The position numbers and the translations under genes are program-made. DNA of 64,000 nt from Hymenobacter yonginensis (GTDB lineage: Bacteria > Bacteroidota > Bacteroidia > Cytophagales > Hymenobacteraceae), in NCBI RefSeq assembly GCF_027625995.1, contig NZ_CP115396.1, positions 1,426,001-1,490,000 of the forward strand, written 5' to 3'. Below are positions 15,269 to 23,344 of this stretch, piece by piece. The notes below the pieces were generated by a model, which saw only the letters and a list, made by a program, of their open reading frames with translations, had not been told where the DNA came from and searched no databases. The number at the start of each line of letters is the position of its first letter. Position 1 is the first letter of the stretch.

Positions 15269-16423
15269 TTACTGGTTGGCGGTGGGGGGCATCAGCACGG
15301 TTTTGATGCAGTTGTCCAGCTTGGCGGAGAACATGCGGTAGCCGTCGGCCACGTCTTCCAGCGGGATGCGGTGCGTAATCAGCGCCTTGGGGTTGAGCAC
15401 GCCGTTCTGCACGTGCTCAATCAGGCGCGGCAGCAGGCGCTTCACCGAAGTCTGGTTGCCCCGGATGGTGAGGCCCTTATTCATCATGTTGCCGATAGGC
15501 ACGAGGTTGTCTGTAGGGCCATATACGCCCACGATGCTCACCACGCCGCCTTTCTTCACGGAGTTGATGGCCCAGTGTAGCGCCGTAGCCGAGCCCGCCT
15601 GCAGCAGCAGCTTGCGGCCCGTTACGGTCTGCATAGTGTTGCCGGCCGCCTCGGCGCCCACGGCATCAATCACGCAGTCAGCGCCCATCCAGTCGGTGAT
15701 TTTCTTGATGAACAGCACCGGGTCGTTCATTTCCTTGAAGTTGTAGGCCTCGCAGTAGGAGTAGTTGCAGGCAAACTCCAGGCGGTAGTCTTCCTGATCA
15801 ATAATGATGACGCGGCCGGCCCCAAACAGCCAGGCGCAGCGGGCGGCCACAATGCCAATCGGCCCTGCCCCAAATACCACCACCGTGTCGCCGGTCTGGA
15901 TGCCGGCCATTTCGGCGGCCTGGTAGCCGGTCGGGATGACGTCGGTGAGCAGCACGGCGTCGTCGAGGTCCATATCCGGCGGAATGATGGTGGGCCCCAC
16001 GTTGGCGTAGGGCACCCGGGCGTATTCGGCTTGGCCGCCGTTGTAGCCGCCGGCCGTGTGTGAGTAGCCGAAAATGGCCCCTACGGCCGTCGATTCGGTG
16101 TTGGATTCGTGGCAGTTGCCGAACATGCCTTGGCGGCAGAAGTGGCACTCGCCGCAGGCAATGTTGAAGGGCACCAGTACCCGGTCGCCCACTTTTACTT
16201 TGGTGACATCGGCCCCGATTTCCACGATTTCGCCCACGAACTCGTGGCCGAAGGTGGAGCCCACGCGGGTGTCAGGCACGTTGCCGTTGTAGAGGTGCAG
16301 GTCGGAGCCGCAAATGCAGGTGCGCAATACGCGTACAATGGCATCCTGCGGGTGCTTTATCTCCGGCATGGGTTTTTGCACGGCGCGGACCCTTTTCGGG
16401 CCCCGGTAGTCCATGGCTAGCAT
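15269..16423 (-). CDS. Zinc-dependent alcohol dehydrogenase (medium-chain family)
   Basis: The 384-residue product has the medium-chain dehydrogenase layout. CICGSDLHLY carries the catalytic-zinc cysteine, GHEFVGEIVE the catalytic-zinc histidine, and CGECHFCRQGMFGNC the four structural-zinc cysteines. VVVFGAGPIGIVAARCA is the Rossmann loop and IIDQEDYR the following acidic end, which suggests NAD rather than NADP. The sequence style (GYSHTAGGYNGGQAEY, DVIPTGYQAAEMAG) is close to the formaldehyde-dehydrogenase-like subgroup, but the substrate cannot be set. It is the first gene of a two-gene unit with 14702-15256 and divergent from glpD. Confidence 0.9.
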   Translation of the reverse strand: MLAMDYRGPKRVRAVQKPMPEIKHPQDAIVRVLRTCICGSDLHLYNGNVPDTRVGSTFGHEFVGEIVEIGADVTKVKVGDRVLVPFNIACGECHFCRQGMFGNCHESNTESTAVGAIFGYSHTAGGYNGGQAEYARVPYANVGPTIIPPDMDLDDAVLLTDVIPTGYQAAEMAGIQTGDTVVVFGAGPIGIVAARCAWLFGAGRVIIIDQEDYRLEFACNYSYCEAYNFKEMNDPVLFIKKITDWMGADCVIDAVGAEAAGNTMQTVTGRKLLLQAGSATALHWAINSVKKGGVVSIVGVYGPTDNLVPIGNMMNKGLTIRGNQTSVKRLLPRLIEHVQNGVLNPKALITHRIPLEDVADGYRMFSAKLDNCIKTVLMPPTANQ

Positions 16424-16701
16424 AAGCGTTTGGCTTTAGGGGAAATTGAACAGGTGAAACGAGGCCGCAGCATGGCTGAAATGCAGCGCTTGCTGCCGAA
16501 CTCGCTGCTGGGGTGTACCTGCTAGCGTGTGCCAAGGTTGTTAGTGTTCAGCTTCAATGCTGACGGCCGGCAACGGAACTGGTTGCCAGTCAAGTTTCTG
16601 ACGATCCGATAAATAACTGGCGGCTAATTGGCTAAAAAAATAAGCCAAACCTGGCGGCGAGTTGCGTATACTGGCATTCCAATTATGGCTCGCTGAACGC
16701 T
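16424..16701. promoter_or_regulatory. Divergent intergenic region between alcohol dehydrogenase and glpD
   Basis: This 278-nt gap must hold the promoters of both genes. A small palindrome (TTGGCT at 16628-16633 inverted at 16643-16648 around an A-rich centre) sits 54 nt before the glpD start and could be an operator. I see no clear TAnnTTTG box and no RNA gene. Confidence 0.35.
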
Positions 16702-18279
16702 ATGCACTGCTTCACCCGCGAAACTCACCTCACTCAACTCGCTGAAACGCCGGTCTGGGACGTGCTCATCATCGGGGGCGGGGCCACGGGGCTGGGCGTG
16801 GCTGTGGATGCCGCCAGCCGCGGCTACCGCATCCTGCTGCTGGAGCGCACAGATTTTGCCCAGGGTACCAGCAGCCGCAGCACCAAGCTGGTGCACGGCG
16901 GCGTGCGCTACCTGGCGCAGGGACAGGTGGGGCTGGTGCGCGAGGCCCTGCGCGAACGGGCCCGGCTGCTGCGCAACGCGCCCCACTTGGCGTACCGCCA
17001 AGCCTTCGTGATTCCGTGCTACCGGTGGTGGGAGCGGCCCTGGTACCTGCTGGGGCTGAAGCTCTACGATCTGCTGGCCGGCCGCCGGGGCATTGGCGGG
17101 GCCCACCTGCTGAGTGCGGCCGAAGCTGCCCAACACCTGCCGGGCGTGCAGCCCGCGGGACTGCGCGGCGGCGTGCGCTACTTCGATGGGCAGTTCGACG
17201 ATGCCCGCCTGGCCCTCACGCTGGCCCGCACCGCCGCCGACCACGGCGCCACCGTACTCAACTACATGGCCGTAACCGGGCTGCAGAAAGACGCCACCGG
17301 CCGCGTGTGTGGCGCCACCGCCCACGACCAGGAAACGGGCCGCACCTATACGCTGCAGGCCAACGTGGTAGTGAATGCCACCGGCGTATTCGTGGATGAA
17401 GTGCTGCGCCTCGACACGCCCGCCGCCGCGCCGCTGGTGCGCCCCAGCCAGGGCGTACACGTAGTGCTGCCCGCCGATTTTCTGCCCGGCCCCGAGGCCC
17501 TCATGATTCCACAGACGCCCGACGGCCGGGTGCTGTTTGCGGTACCGTGGCTGGGCCGCGTGGTGGTAGGCACCACCGATACGCTGGTGCCGCAGGCCAC
17601 ATTAGAGCCCCTAGCCCAGGCCGAAGAAATCCGCTTCATTCTCGAAACCGCCGGCCGCTACCTCACGCGCCCGCCGCAACTCCACGACGTGCTCAGCATC
17701 TGGGCCGGCCTGCGCCCGCTGGCCGCACCCACGCAGGCTGGGGCCGCCACCAAGGAAATTTCGCGCAGCCACAAGCTGCTGGTATCTGCCTCGGGGCTGC
17801 TCACTATCACGGGCGGCAAATGGACCACCTACCGCCAGATGGCCGAGGACGTAGTGGACCGTGCTCAGCAACTGGGAAGCTTGCCCGTGCAGGCCTGCCG
17901 CACCGCCGTATTGCCCCTGCATGGTGCTCCCGCCTCCAACCTGCCACTGCCCAATGCGGCGCTGTCCGCGTACGGCTCCGACGCCGCCGCGCTGCAGCAG
18001 CTACTGGCCGAAAACCCAGCCTGGGCGGCGCCAGTAGCGCCCGGTTTCCCCTATGTATGGGCAGAAGTAGTGTGGGCCGCCCGCCACGAAATGGCACGCA
18101 CCGTAGCCGATGTGCTGGCCCGCCGTCTGCGGCTGTTGTTTCTGGATGCCCGCGCCGCGCTGGCTGCCGCTCCGGCGGTAGTGCAGCTGCTGGCCACCGA
18201 GCTGGGGCATTCCGACGTCTGGGAGCAGCAGCAGTTGGCGGAGTTCCGGGAGCTGGCGGCCGGGTACCTCACCCCCTAG
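16702..18279 (+). CDS. glpD: Aerobic glycerol-3-phosphate dehydrogenase
   Basis: The 525-residue product oxidises glycerol 3-phosphate to dihydroxyacetone phosphate at the inner membrane and passes electrons to quinone. The FAD-binding fold opens at VLIIGGGATGLGVAVDAASRG (residues 22-42), followed by TSSRSTKLVHGGVRYL, a segment characteristic of GlpD/GlpO. Further FAD contacts are VVNATGVFVDEV, and the C-terminal SIWAGLRPL and SGLLTITGGKWTTYR. Length is usual for the family. No glpK or glpF lies nearby. The stop codon falls inside a palindromic hairpin shared with the convergent fumarylacetoacetase gene. Confidence 0.93.
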   Translation: MHCFTRETHLTQLAETPVWDVLIIGGGATGLGVAVDAASRGYRILLLERTDFAQGTSSRSTKLVHGGVRYLAQGQVGLVREALRERARLLRNAPHLAYRQAFVIPCYRWWERPWYLLGLKLYDLLAGRRGIGGAHLLSAAEAAQHLPGVQPAGLRGGVRYFDGQFDDARLALTLARTAADHGATVLNYMAVTGLQKDATGRVCGATAHDQETGRTYTLQANVVVNATGVFVDEVLRLDTPAAAPLVRPSQGVHVVLPADFLPGPEALMIPQTPDGRVLFAVPWLGRVVVGTTDTLVPQATLEPLAQAEEIRFILETAGRYLTRPPQLHDVLSIWAGLRPLAAPTQAGAATKEISRSHKLLVSASGLLTITGGKWTTYRQMAEDVVDRAQQLGSLPVQACRTAVLPLHGAPASNLPLPNAALSAYGSDAAALQQLLAENPAWAAPVAPGFPYVWAEVVWAARHEMARTVADVLARRLRLLFLDARAALAAAPAVVQLLATELGHSDVWEQQQLAEFRELAAGYLTP

Positions 18280-18316
18280 CCCCCTCTCTTTTGGAGAGGG
18301 GGCTAGGGGGTGAGGT
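18266..18316. terminator. Hairpin between convergent glpD and fumarylacetoacetase genes
   Basis: Perfect 23-bp arms (18266-18288 and 18294-18316) flank a five-base loop. The hairpin includes the glpD stop codon and ends two bases before the fumarylacetoacetase stop. It lacks a long T run, so it may be a family copy (CCCCCTAGCCCCC core) used as a terminator. Confidence 0.75.
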
Positions 18317-18318
18317 CT

Positions 18319-19602
18319 CTACACCACCGGAGCCGGCAGCACCTTGCCCGTCACCTCCCCGAAACCGATGCGCAGGCCGTCTTTTTCGCAGTAGCCGCGC
18401 ATGGTTATAGTGTCGCCGTCGAGCAGAAATTTGCGCTCCGAGCCGTCGGCCAGGGGCAGGGGGCGGGTACCGCGCCAGGCCAGCTCCAGCATCGAGCCCA
18501 GCGAATCGGGCGTGGGGCCCGAGATGGTGCCCGAGGCGTACAGGTCGCCGACCTGCAGGTTGCAGCCGTTGGAGGCGTGGTGGGTGAGCTGCTGGGCCAT
18601 GCTCCAATACATGAGCCCGAAGTTGGAGCGGGAAATGGTGGTTTCGGGGCCGTTTTCGGGCTGCAAAGCCACTTCCAGGTTTACATCGAAGTTGTGCTGG
18701 CCGGGCTGACGTAGGTACAGCAGCGGCTCGGGCTCCTGCACGGGGCCGGCCACCCGGAACGGCTCCAGCGCATCCAGCGTCACTACCCACGGCGATACGC
18801 TGCTGCCGAAGCTCTTGCCCAGGAACGGCCCCAGCGGCACGTACTCCCAGCTTTGAATGTCGCGCGCGCTCCAGTCGTTGAACAGCACCAGCCCGAAGAT
18901 GTGCTCCTCGGCGTACTGAATCGGTACCGTGTCGCCCAGGTGCGTGCCCTTGCCCACGATGAAGCCCACTTCCAGCTCGAAATCTAGCTGCTGCGAGGGG
19001 CCGAAGGTGGGGGCGGCGGCATCGGGGGCCTTACGCTGGCCGTTGGGGCGGCGGATATCGGTGCCGCTCACCACGATGCTGCTGGCCCGGCCGTGGTAGC
19101 CGATGGGGATGTGGCGCCAGTTGGGCAGCAACGCGTTGGCCGGGTCGCGGAACATGATGCCCACGTTGGTGGCGTGCTCGATGCTGCTGTAGAAATCGGT
19201 GTAGTTATGGGGCTTCACGGGGCGCAGCATCTGCACCTCCGTCTGGCGCAGCAGGCACTCGCGCATCACCTCATCCGAGCGGAGGGCGGTGCTGTCGTGG
19301 CGCAGTAGCTCCGAGACGCGCTGACGCACGGCCCGCCACGCCGGCCGGCCCAGGGCAATGAACTGGTTGAGCGAGCGGCGGCGGAACACCTTGGGCATCT
19401 TCGCGCCCAGCTCCAGATCCTCGAAAAAGCCGAACTGCGCCACGGCGTACAAATCCAGCACGTACTCGCCAATGGCTACGCCCAGCCGTGGGCCCCGTTC
19501 CTCCGTCTCGAACACGCCGAAGGGCAGGTTCTGAATGGGAAAGTCGCTGCCGGGGGCAATATCAATCCAGGAGTGCAGGGAAGGGTCGTTGGGGTTGGCC
19601 AT
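18319..19602 (-). CDS. fahA: Fumarylacetoacetase
   Basis: The 427-residue product hydrolyses fumarylacetoacetate to fumarate and acetoacetate, the last step of tyrosine and phenylalanine breakdown. Start ATG 19602 gives MANPNDPSLHSWIDIAPGSDFPIQ..; the longer frame would run through the promoter box. Landmarks are PHNYTDFYSS (catalytic Asp and His surroundings), FELEVGFIVGKG and LFNDWSARDIQSWEYVPLGPF (metal-binding acidic residues), and the closing ASGTISGPT and GYCEKDGLRIGFGEVTGK. Length matches the family. Other homogentisate-pathway genes are not in the window. Acetoacetate from this step can also feed acetyl-CoA metabolism. Confidence 0.95.
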   Translation of the reverse strand: MANPNDPSLHSWIDIAPGSDFPIQNLPFGVFETEERGPRLGVAIGEYVLDLYAVAQFGFFEDLELGAKMPKVFRRRSLNQFIALGRPAWRAVRQRVSELLRHDSTALRSDEVMRECLLRQTEVQMLRPVKPHNYTDFYSSIEHATNVGIMFRDPANALLPNWRHIPIGYHGRASSIVVSGTDIRRPNGQRKAPDAAAPTFGPSQQLDFELEVGFIVGKGTHLGDTVPIQYAEEHIFGLVLFNDWSARDIQSWEYVPLGPFLGKSFGSSVSPWVVTLDALEPFRVAGPVQEPEPLLYLRQPGQHNFDVNLEVALQPENGPETTISRSNFGLMYWSMAQQLTHHASNGCNLQVGDLYASGTISGPTPDSLGSMLELAWRGTRPLPLADGSERKFLLDGDTITMRGYCEKDGLRIGFGEVTGKVLPAPVV

Positions 19603-19631
19603 GCGGGCGGGGTGGTTGGTGGTAGGAGCGG

Positions 19632-19639
19632 CAAAGGTA
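19632..19639 (-). promoter_or_regulatory. -7 box for the fumarylacetoacetase gene
   Basis: TACCTTTG on the minus strand, 29 nt before the ATG, matches the Bacteroidota -7 consensus. It supports the start at 19602 rather than an upstream codon. No convincing -33 element was seen. Confidence 0.55.
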
Positions 19640-19744
19640 ACGGGGCCGGCGGAATGCGGGTACAGGAGGCAGAATCCTAGATGCAAGAAGCATTATCTTT
19701 ACTAAGGCATCAGCTACAACCACCAACGATTAATAGACGCGAAA

Positions 19745-20500
19745 ATGAATCAGATTAACTATCCGGAATTTGCTAATGATTGTCTTCATGATCTAATAGA
19801 AAAGCAGGATATATTTAATGCTGCATATGATATTAACGGATATGAAAATTGGTTTTATAATCAGGCTACAGGTTTGCTTACCTTTTCAACTGGTGATGAT
19901 GAATTGAATTTTAAATACGTTGAAATAGGTACTTTCTCCAAGAAGTCTAATACTTGGAAATGGTCATGGGACAATGAGCATACTTTGCCTAGCGTAAAGG
20001 ACGAAGCTATACAGCTTAAGGAATTTGGCGCGAAGTACGGATACGAAAAACTAACGGAAGGATATTTTGCCAGCAGTGAGGAAGAAGCCTGGGAGTTTAC
20101 GGCTATTGCTGCCAAGTTGATAAAAGGTATCGGGGCATATAGACCAACATCAGAGCAGCTGTTGATTTTTATGGTGCTCACTGAATTTGTTGATACTGAA
20201 ACTGCTAAGAATGTCAAAGATTTATATGTGGAGTGTGGTAAGCACGAATATCGCAGAAGGGCATTTGTCTGCAGCCATTTAATGGCTCGTAAGAAAGTTG
20301 GATTTGAAGAATCATTCGATACGTATGAGAATATGGAATTGCACGATGAGGATGACTATCAGGCATGGTGTAATGAATGTGAAGTAGTGCGGCAGCAGGA
20401 AGATGGTTGGAATGAAAAGTCAATGGAGTTTGCCGACATCAGAGTTGTTTGCGAACAATGTTATTTTGAGATGAAAGAAATAAACCTCGGTTATAGATGA
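19745..20500 (+). CDS. DUF6882-like protein with C-terminal two-CxxC zinc motif
   Basis: The 251-residue product has an N-terminal part resembling DUF6882 (YVEIGTFSKKSNTWKWSWDNEH, then the helical FGAKYGYEKLTEGYFASSEEEAW) and a distinct C-terminal 80 residues with paired cysteines (WCNEC and CEQC) that should bind zinc. There is no signal peptide. The gene is clearly A/T-richer than its neighbours and uses AT-ending codons, which suggests transfer from elsewhere. It stands alone between fumarylacetoacetase and NifU-like genes, with TATCTTTA (19694-19701) as a possible -7 box. DUF6882 proteins have no established function; similar lone AT-rich genes are often immunity proteins, but no toxin is visible here. 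Confidence 0.7.
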   Translation: MNQINYPEFANDCLHDLIEKQDIFNAAYDINGYENWFYNQATGLLTFSTGDDELNFKYVEIGTFSKKSNTWKWSWDNEHTLPSVKDEAIQLKEFGAKYGYEKLTEGYFASSEEEAWEFTAIAAKLIKGIGAYRPTSEQLLIFMVLTEFVDTETAKNVKDLYVECGKHEYRRRAFVCSHLMARKKVGFEESFDTYENMELHDEDDYQAWCNECEVVRQQEDGWNEKSMEFADIRVVCEQCYFEMKEINLGYR

Positions 20501-20523
20501 TAATTGAAAAGGTAAATAACCAC

Positions 20524-20565
20524 AGCGCCCCGCCCCAACCGGAAAACCGGCAGGAGCGGGGCGCT
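20524..20565. terminator. GC-rich hairpin between convergent genes
   Basis: AGCGCCCCGC (20524-20533) is perfectly inverted at 20556-20565, with an inner CCGG stem in the loop. It lies between the stops of the DUF6882-like gene and the NifU-like gene. There is no strong T run, so termination is likely but not certain. Confidence 0.6.
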
Positions 20566-20590
20566 GCTGTGTTACGTAAGAAACGAACGG

Positions 20591-20887
20591 CTACCGGACC
20601 TGGCCGGCGGGCTGCTCACTCATGGGCGTGACGTTGATGGCTTCCACGGCGCGGATTTCGGGCACGGCCTTCTTCACCGATTCCTCTACGCCGGCTTTCA
20701 GCGTCATCGGCGACATGGGGCAGGTGCCGCAAGCGCCGAGTAGCTCCAGGCGCAGCACCATGTCGTCGGTGATTTCCAGTACGCGCACGTTGCCTCCGTC
20801 GGCGGCCAAGTAGGGCCGGATGGTATCCAGGGCCTGTTCGATGCGGGGCAGGAGCGGATGAGTTTCCACGGTGGGCGATACGGTCAT
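20591..20887 (-). CDS. NifU-like Fe-S scaffold protein (NifU C-terminal domain)
   Basis: The 98-residue product is a stand-alone NifU C-terminal (Nfu) domain: a helical start (LLPRIEQALDTIRPYLAADGGNV), strand ITDDMVLRLELLGACGTC and the CGTC cysteine pair followed by SPMTLKAGVE. Such proteins hold and pass on an iron-sulfur cluster in the cytoplasm. Start ATG 20887 gives MTVSPTVETHP; the longer frame is unlikely. The Mrp-type ATPase gene lies upstream in the same direction, a pairing that fits Fe-S assembly or delivery. A palindromic repeat separates them, so co-transcription is possible but not proven. Confidence 0.92.
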   Translation of the reverse strand: MTVSPTVETHPLLPRIEQALDTIRPYLAADGGNVRVLEITDDMVLRLELLGACGTCPMSPMTLKAGVEESVKKAVPEIRAVEAINVTPMSEQPAGQVR

Positions 20888-21032
20888 AACGGGGATTTCA
20901 CGGGTTTTACGCTGGGTGGGCGGCAAAGCGCCCGCCAGCGTCGGCAATACGAAAGCAAAAGTAGAACATTCGCCCGACGCTACGGTAAACCGGCCGGAGA
21001 GGGGAGAAGTTCAGGGGGAAGCGTAGCTACGG

Positions 21033-21135
21033 AGAACGTCATGCAGAGCGCAGCGAAGCATCTCGCGTGCTGATGTTGGATTACTTTGGCAACGTCAGCA
21101 CGCGAGATTCCTCGCGCTGCTCGGAATGACGTTCT
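21033..21135. repeat. Family-A palindromic repeat, imperfect arms
   Basis: Left arm 21033-21078 and right arm 21090-21135 pair with several mismatches; the outer (AACGTCAT) and inner (CTCGCGTGCTGA) parts match the perfect copy at 9903-10003. It lies between the Mrp and NifU-like genes. Confidence 0.8.
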
Positions 21136-21150
21136 GGCTCGTTCCGCCAG

Positions 21151-22254
21151 TTACGATTTCATCTCCACGATGTTGGTTTTCGGGGCTACGGCGTTGCGGA
21201 TGCTCACCTGGCGGGCCAGCTCCTCGGCCAGCTGGGCGAAGACCTCGGCGGCCGGCGTGTTTTCCTGCAGGATGGCGGGCGTGCCCTGGTCGCCGTTTTC
21301 GCGGATGCTCTGCACCAGCGGAATCTGGCCCAGCAGCGGCACCTCGTGCTTGGCTGCCAGTCCTACGCCGCCGCCTTCACCGAAGATGAAGTACTTGTTG
21401 TCGGGCAGCTCGGCGGGCGTAAACCACGCCATATTCTCCACAATGCCCAGCACCGGCACGTTGATTTGCGGCAGGCGGAACATCTGCAAGCCCTTTTCGG
21501 CGTCGGCCAGGGCTACTTTCTGGGGCGTGGTCACGATGAGCGAGCCGGTGACGGGCACCGTCTGCACCATGGTCAGGTGGATGTCGGAGGTTCCGGGGGG
21601 CATGTCGAGCAGCAGGTAGTCCAGCTCGCCCCAGTCCACTTCCGTGATGAACTGCTTGAGGGCCGAGGAGGCCATCGGGCCGCGCCACACAATGGCCGAC
21701 TCGGCCGGGGCCAGGAAGCCGATGCTCATCAGCTTCACGCCGTGGGCTACCACCGGCTGAATGAGGTTTTTGCCGTCGGGGCCCTGAAACACGTGGGGCC
21801 GCTCGTCCATCACGCCGAACATGAGGGGCATGCTGGGGCCGCTGATATCGGCATCCACGAGGCCCACTTTGGCGCCGGATTTGGCCAAGGCAATGGCCAG
21901 GTTGGCCGTGACGGTGCTTTTGCCCACGCCGCCCTTGCCCGAGGCAATGGCAATGATGTTCTTCACGCCGGGCAGCAGGTCGCGGTTCTGGCGCATGGTG
22001 GTCACGCGCGAGGTCATCACAATCACCACCTCGGCGCCCGGGTCCACCATCGTGTGGATGGCCCGCTCGCAGGCGTCGTGGATGAGCTGTTTGAGGGGGC
22101 AAGCGGGCGTGGTGAGCACGACGGTGAACGACACGCGGCGGCCTTCAATCTGCACGTCCTCAATCATGTTGAGCGTCACGAGGTCTTTGCCCAGGTCGGG
22201 CTCCTCCACGTAGCTCAGGGCCTTGAGGACGGCTTCTTTGGTAATGGGTTCCAT
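21151..22254 (-). CDS. mrp: Mrp/NBP35-type Fe-S carrier ATPase
   Basis: The 367-residue product begins with a DUF59/MIP18-like domain (residues 1-90, ITKEAVLKALSYVEEPDLGKDLVTL) and continues as a deviant-Walker P-loop ATPase: IAIASGKGGVGKSTVTANLA, VDADISGPSMPLMFG and LLLDMPPGTSDIHLTM. These proteins carry Fe-S clusters to target enzymes in the cytoplasm. The C-terminal CxxC pair found in many Mrp/NBP35 proteins is not seen here. Start ATG 22254 is chosen because a -7 box lies 33 nt upstream and the 58-codon extension runs through repeat sequence. The NifU-like gene follows downstream. Confidence 0.92.
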   Translation of the reverse strand: MEPITKEAVLKALSYVEEPDLGKDLVTLNMIEDVQIEGRRVSFTVVLTTPACPLKQLIHDACERAIHTMVDPGAEVVIVMTSRVTTMRQNRDLLPGVKNIIAIASGKGGVGKSTVTANLAIALAKSGAKVGLVDADISGPSMPLMFGVMDERPHVFQGPDGKNLIQPVVAHGVKLMSIGFLAPAESAIVWRGPMASSALKQFITEVDWGELDYLLLDMPPGTSDIHLTMVQTVPVTGSLIVTTPQKVALADAEKGLQMFRLPQINVPVLGIVENMAWFTPAELPDNKYFIFGEGGGVGLAAKHEVPLLGQIPLVQSIRENGDQGTPAILQENTPAAEVFAQLAEELARQVSIRNAVAPKTNIVEMKS

Positions 22255-22287
22255 TATAGTCAGCGAAGAAAGTGCGGATGCAAAGCG

Positions 22288-22295
22288 CAAAGATA
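22288..22295 (-). promoter_or_regulatory. -7 box for mrp
   Basis: TATCTTTG on the minus strand, 33 nt upstream of the mrp ATG, matches TAnnTTTG. A TTG lies farther upstream (GTTGCGCAACC), but the spacing is loose. Confidence 0.5.
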
Positions 22296-22337
22296 ACCCG
22301 GAAACCGGGGCGGCGGTTGCGCAACATTGTTCCCATG

Positions 22338-22632
22338 GAACGTCATTCCGAGCATGTGGCGCATTAAGCCAGCGACGAGGAATTTCGCGTGCTGACGTTG
22401 TGGCCGTGGGAACGATGTAGAGACGCAATATTTTGCGTCTCGTCGTTGCTGACGTTGTTTAAGTGATGCGGTTCCGGTCGTTCAACGACGAGACGCGAAG
22501 TGTCGCGTCTCTACATCGTTCCTGCGAACCCAAAGTCAGCAACGACGAGACGCAAAGTATTGCGTCTCTACATCGTTCCTGTGAACCCGGCATCAGCACG
22601 CGAGATTCCTCACGCTGCTCGGAATGACGTTC
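22338..22632. repeat. Nested palindromic repeat cluster (family B inside family A)
   Basis: This fills most of the 391-nt gene-free gap between mrp and the LytTR gene. Outer family-A ends (22338-22352 and 22618-22632; inner parts 22386-22396 and 22592-22602) bracket a family-B inverted repeat with 45-bp arms matching at 44 positions (22409-22453 and 22535-22579), arm start GGAACGATGTAGAGACGC. The B loop holds a further diverged B half. The order suggests B entered A after A was in place. Confidence 0.85.
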
Positions 22633-22645
22633 TTTTTGGGGCAGA

Positions 22646-23344
22646 CTACAGCCCGAACTGCGCCAGCAGGGGTTCTTTGTGCTGCTTGCCGATGGGCAGC
22701 TTTTCGGGCAGGTCGTAGAGCTCGACTTCGTTGCCGCTGATGGCCCGGATGGCGTCGAGGCGCACGATGTACGACTTCTGGATGCGGATGAAGCGGCTGG
22801 GCGGCAGCTGGTCTTCCACGCGGCTCATGCGCAGGTAGGTGATGATCATCTGGTTTTTGAGCACGATGCGGATGTAGTCCTTCATGCCCTCGATGTAGTA
22901 GATTTCCTCGAACAGCACCCGGCGCAGGGAGTGGCCCTCCTTCACGAACAGAAACTGCGGCGCGGCGGCCACCGGGGCGGCCGGGCGGCTGCCCACCACG
23001 GCCAGGGCCTTGTTCACGGCCTTCATGAAGCGCGGAAACGACACGGGCTTCACCACGTAATCGAGGGCGTCGAGCTCGTAGCCTTCCAGCGCGTGGTGGG
23101 GCGAGGCCGTGACGAAGATGACGTAGGGCGGGTTGTGCAACGAGCGGATAAACTCCAGCCCATTCACCTGGGGCATGTTGATGTCGGAAAACAGCAGGTC
23201 GATGCGCTGCTGCTGGAGCACTTCCAAGGCTTCGAAGACATGCTCGCAGCTGGCTACCAAGTGCAGGCCGGGCATCTGGGCAATGTAGTCCTGCAGCAGC
23301 TCGCGGGCAAAGGGTTCGTCGTCGATAATCAGACAGTTAATCAT
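22646..23344 (-). CDS. LytTR-family response regulator
   Basis: The 232-residue product has an N-terminal receiver (acidic pair D8-D9, phospho-acceptor D54 in LLFSDINMP, K98 region DYVVKPVSF) and a C-terminal LytTR DNA-binding domain (about 130-232: FLFVKEGHSLRRVLFEEIYYIEG, then FIRIQKSYIVRLDAI). LytTR regulators bind direct repeats upstream of target genes. The start ATG overlaps the stop of the kinase gene 23341-24510 by four bases, so the two are translationally coupled. It is the last gene of a three-gene unit with two LytS-like kinases. The signal and targets are unknown. Confidence 0.92.
   Translation of the reverse strand: MINCLIIDDEPFARELLQDYIAQMPGLHLVASCEHVFEALEVLQQQRIDLLFSDINMPQVNGLEFIRSLHNPPYVIFVTASPHHALEGYELDALDYVVKPVSFPRFMKAVNKALAVVGSRPAAPVAAAPQFLFVKEGHSLRRVLFEEIYYIEGMKDYIRIVLKNQMIITYLRMSRVEDQLPPSRFIRIQKSYIVRLDAIRAISGNEVELYDLPEKLPIGKQHKEPLLAQFGL

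Noticed and set aside
22338-22632. CRISPR array
   Set aside because: The repeats are inverted and nested, not regularly spaced direct repeats with unique spacers.
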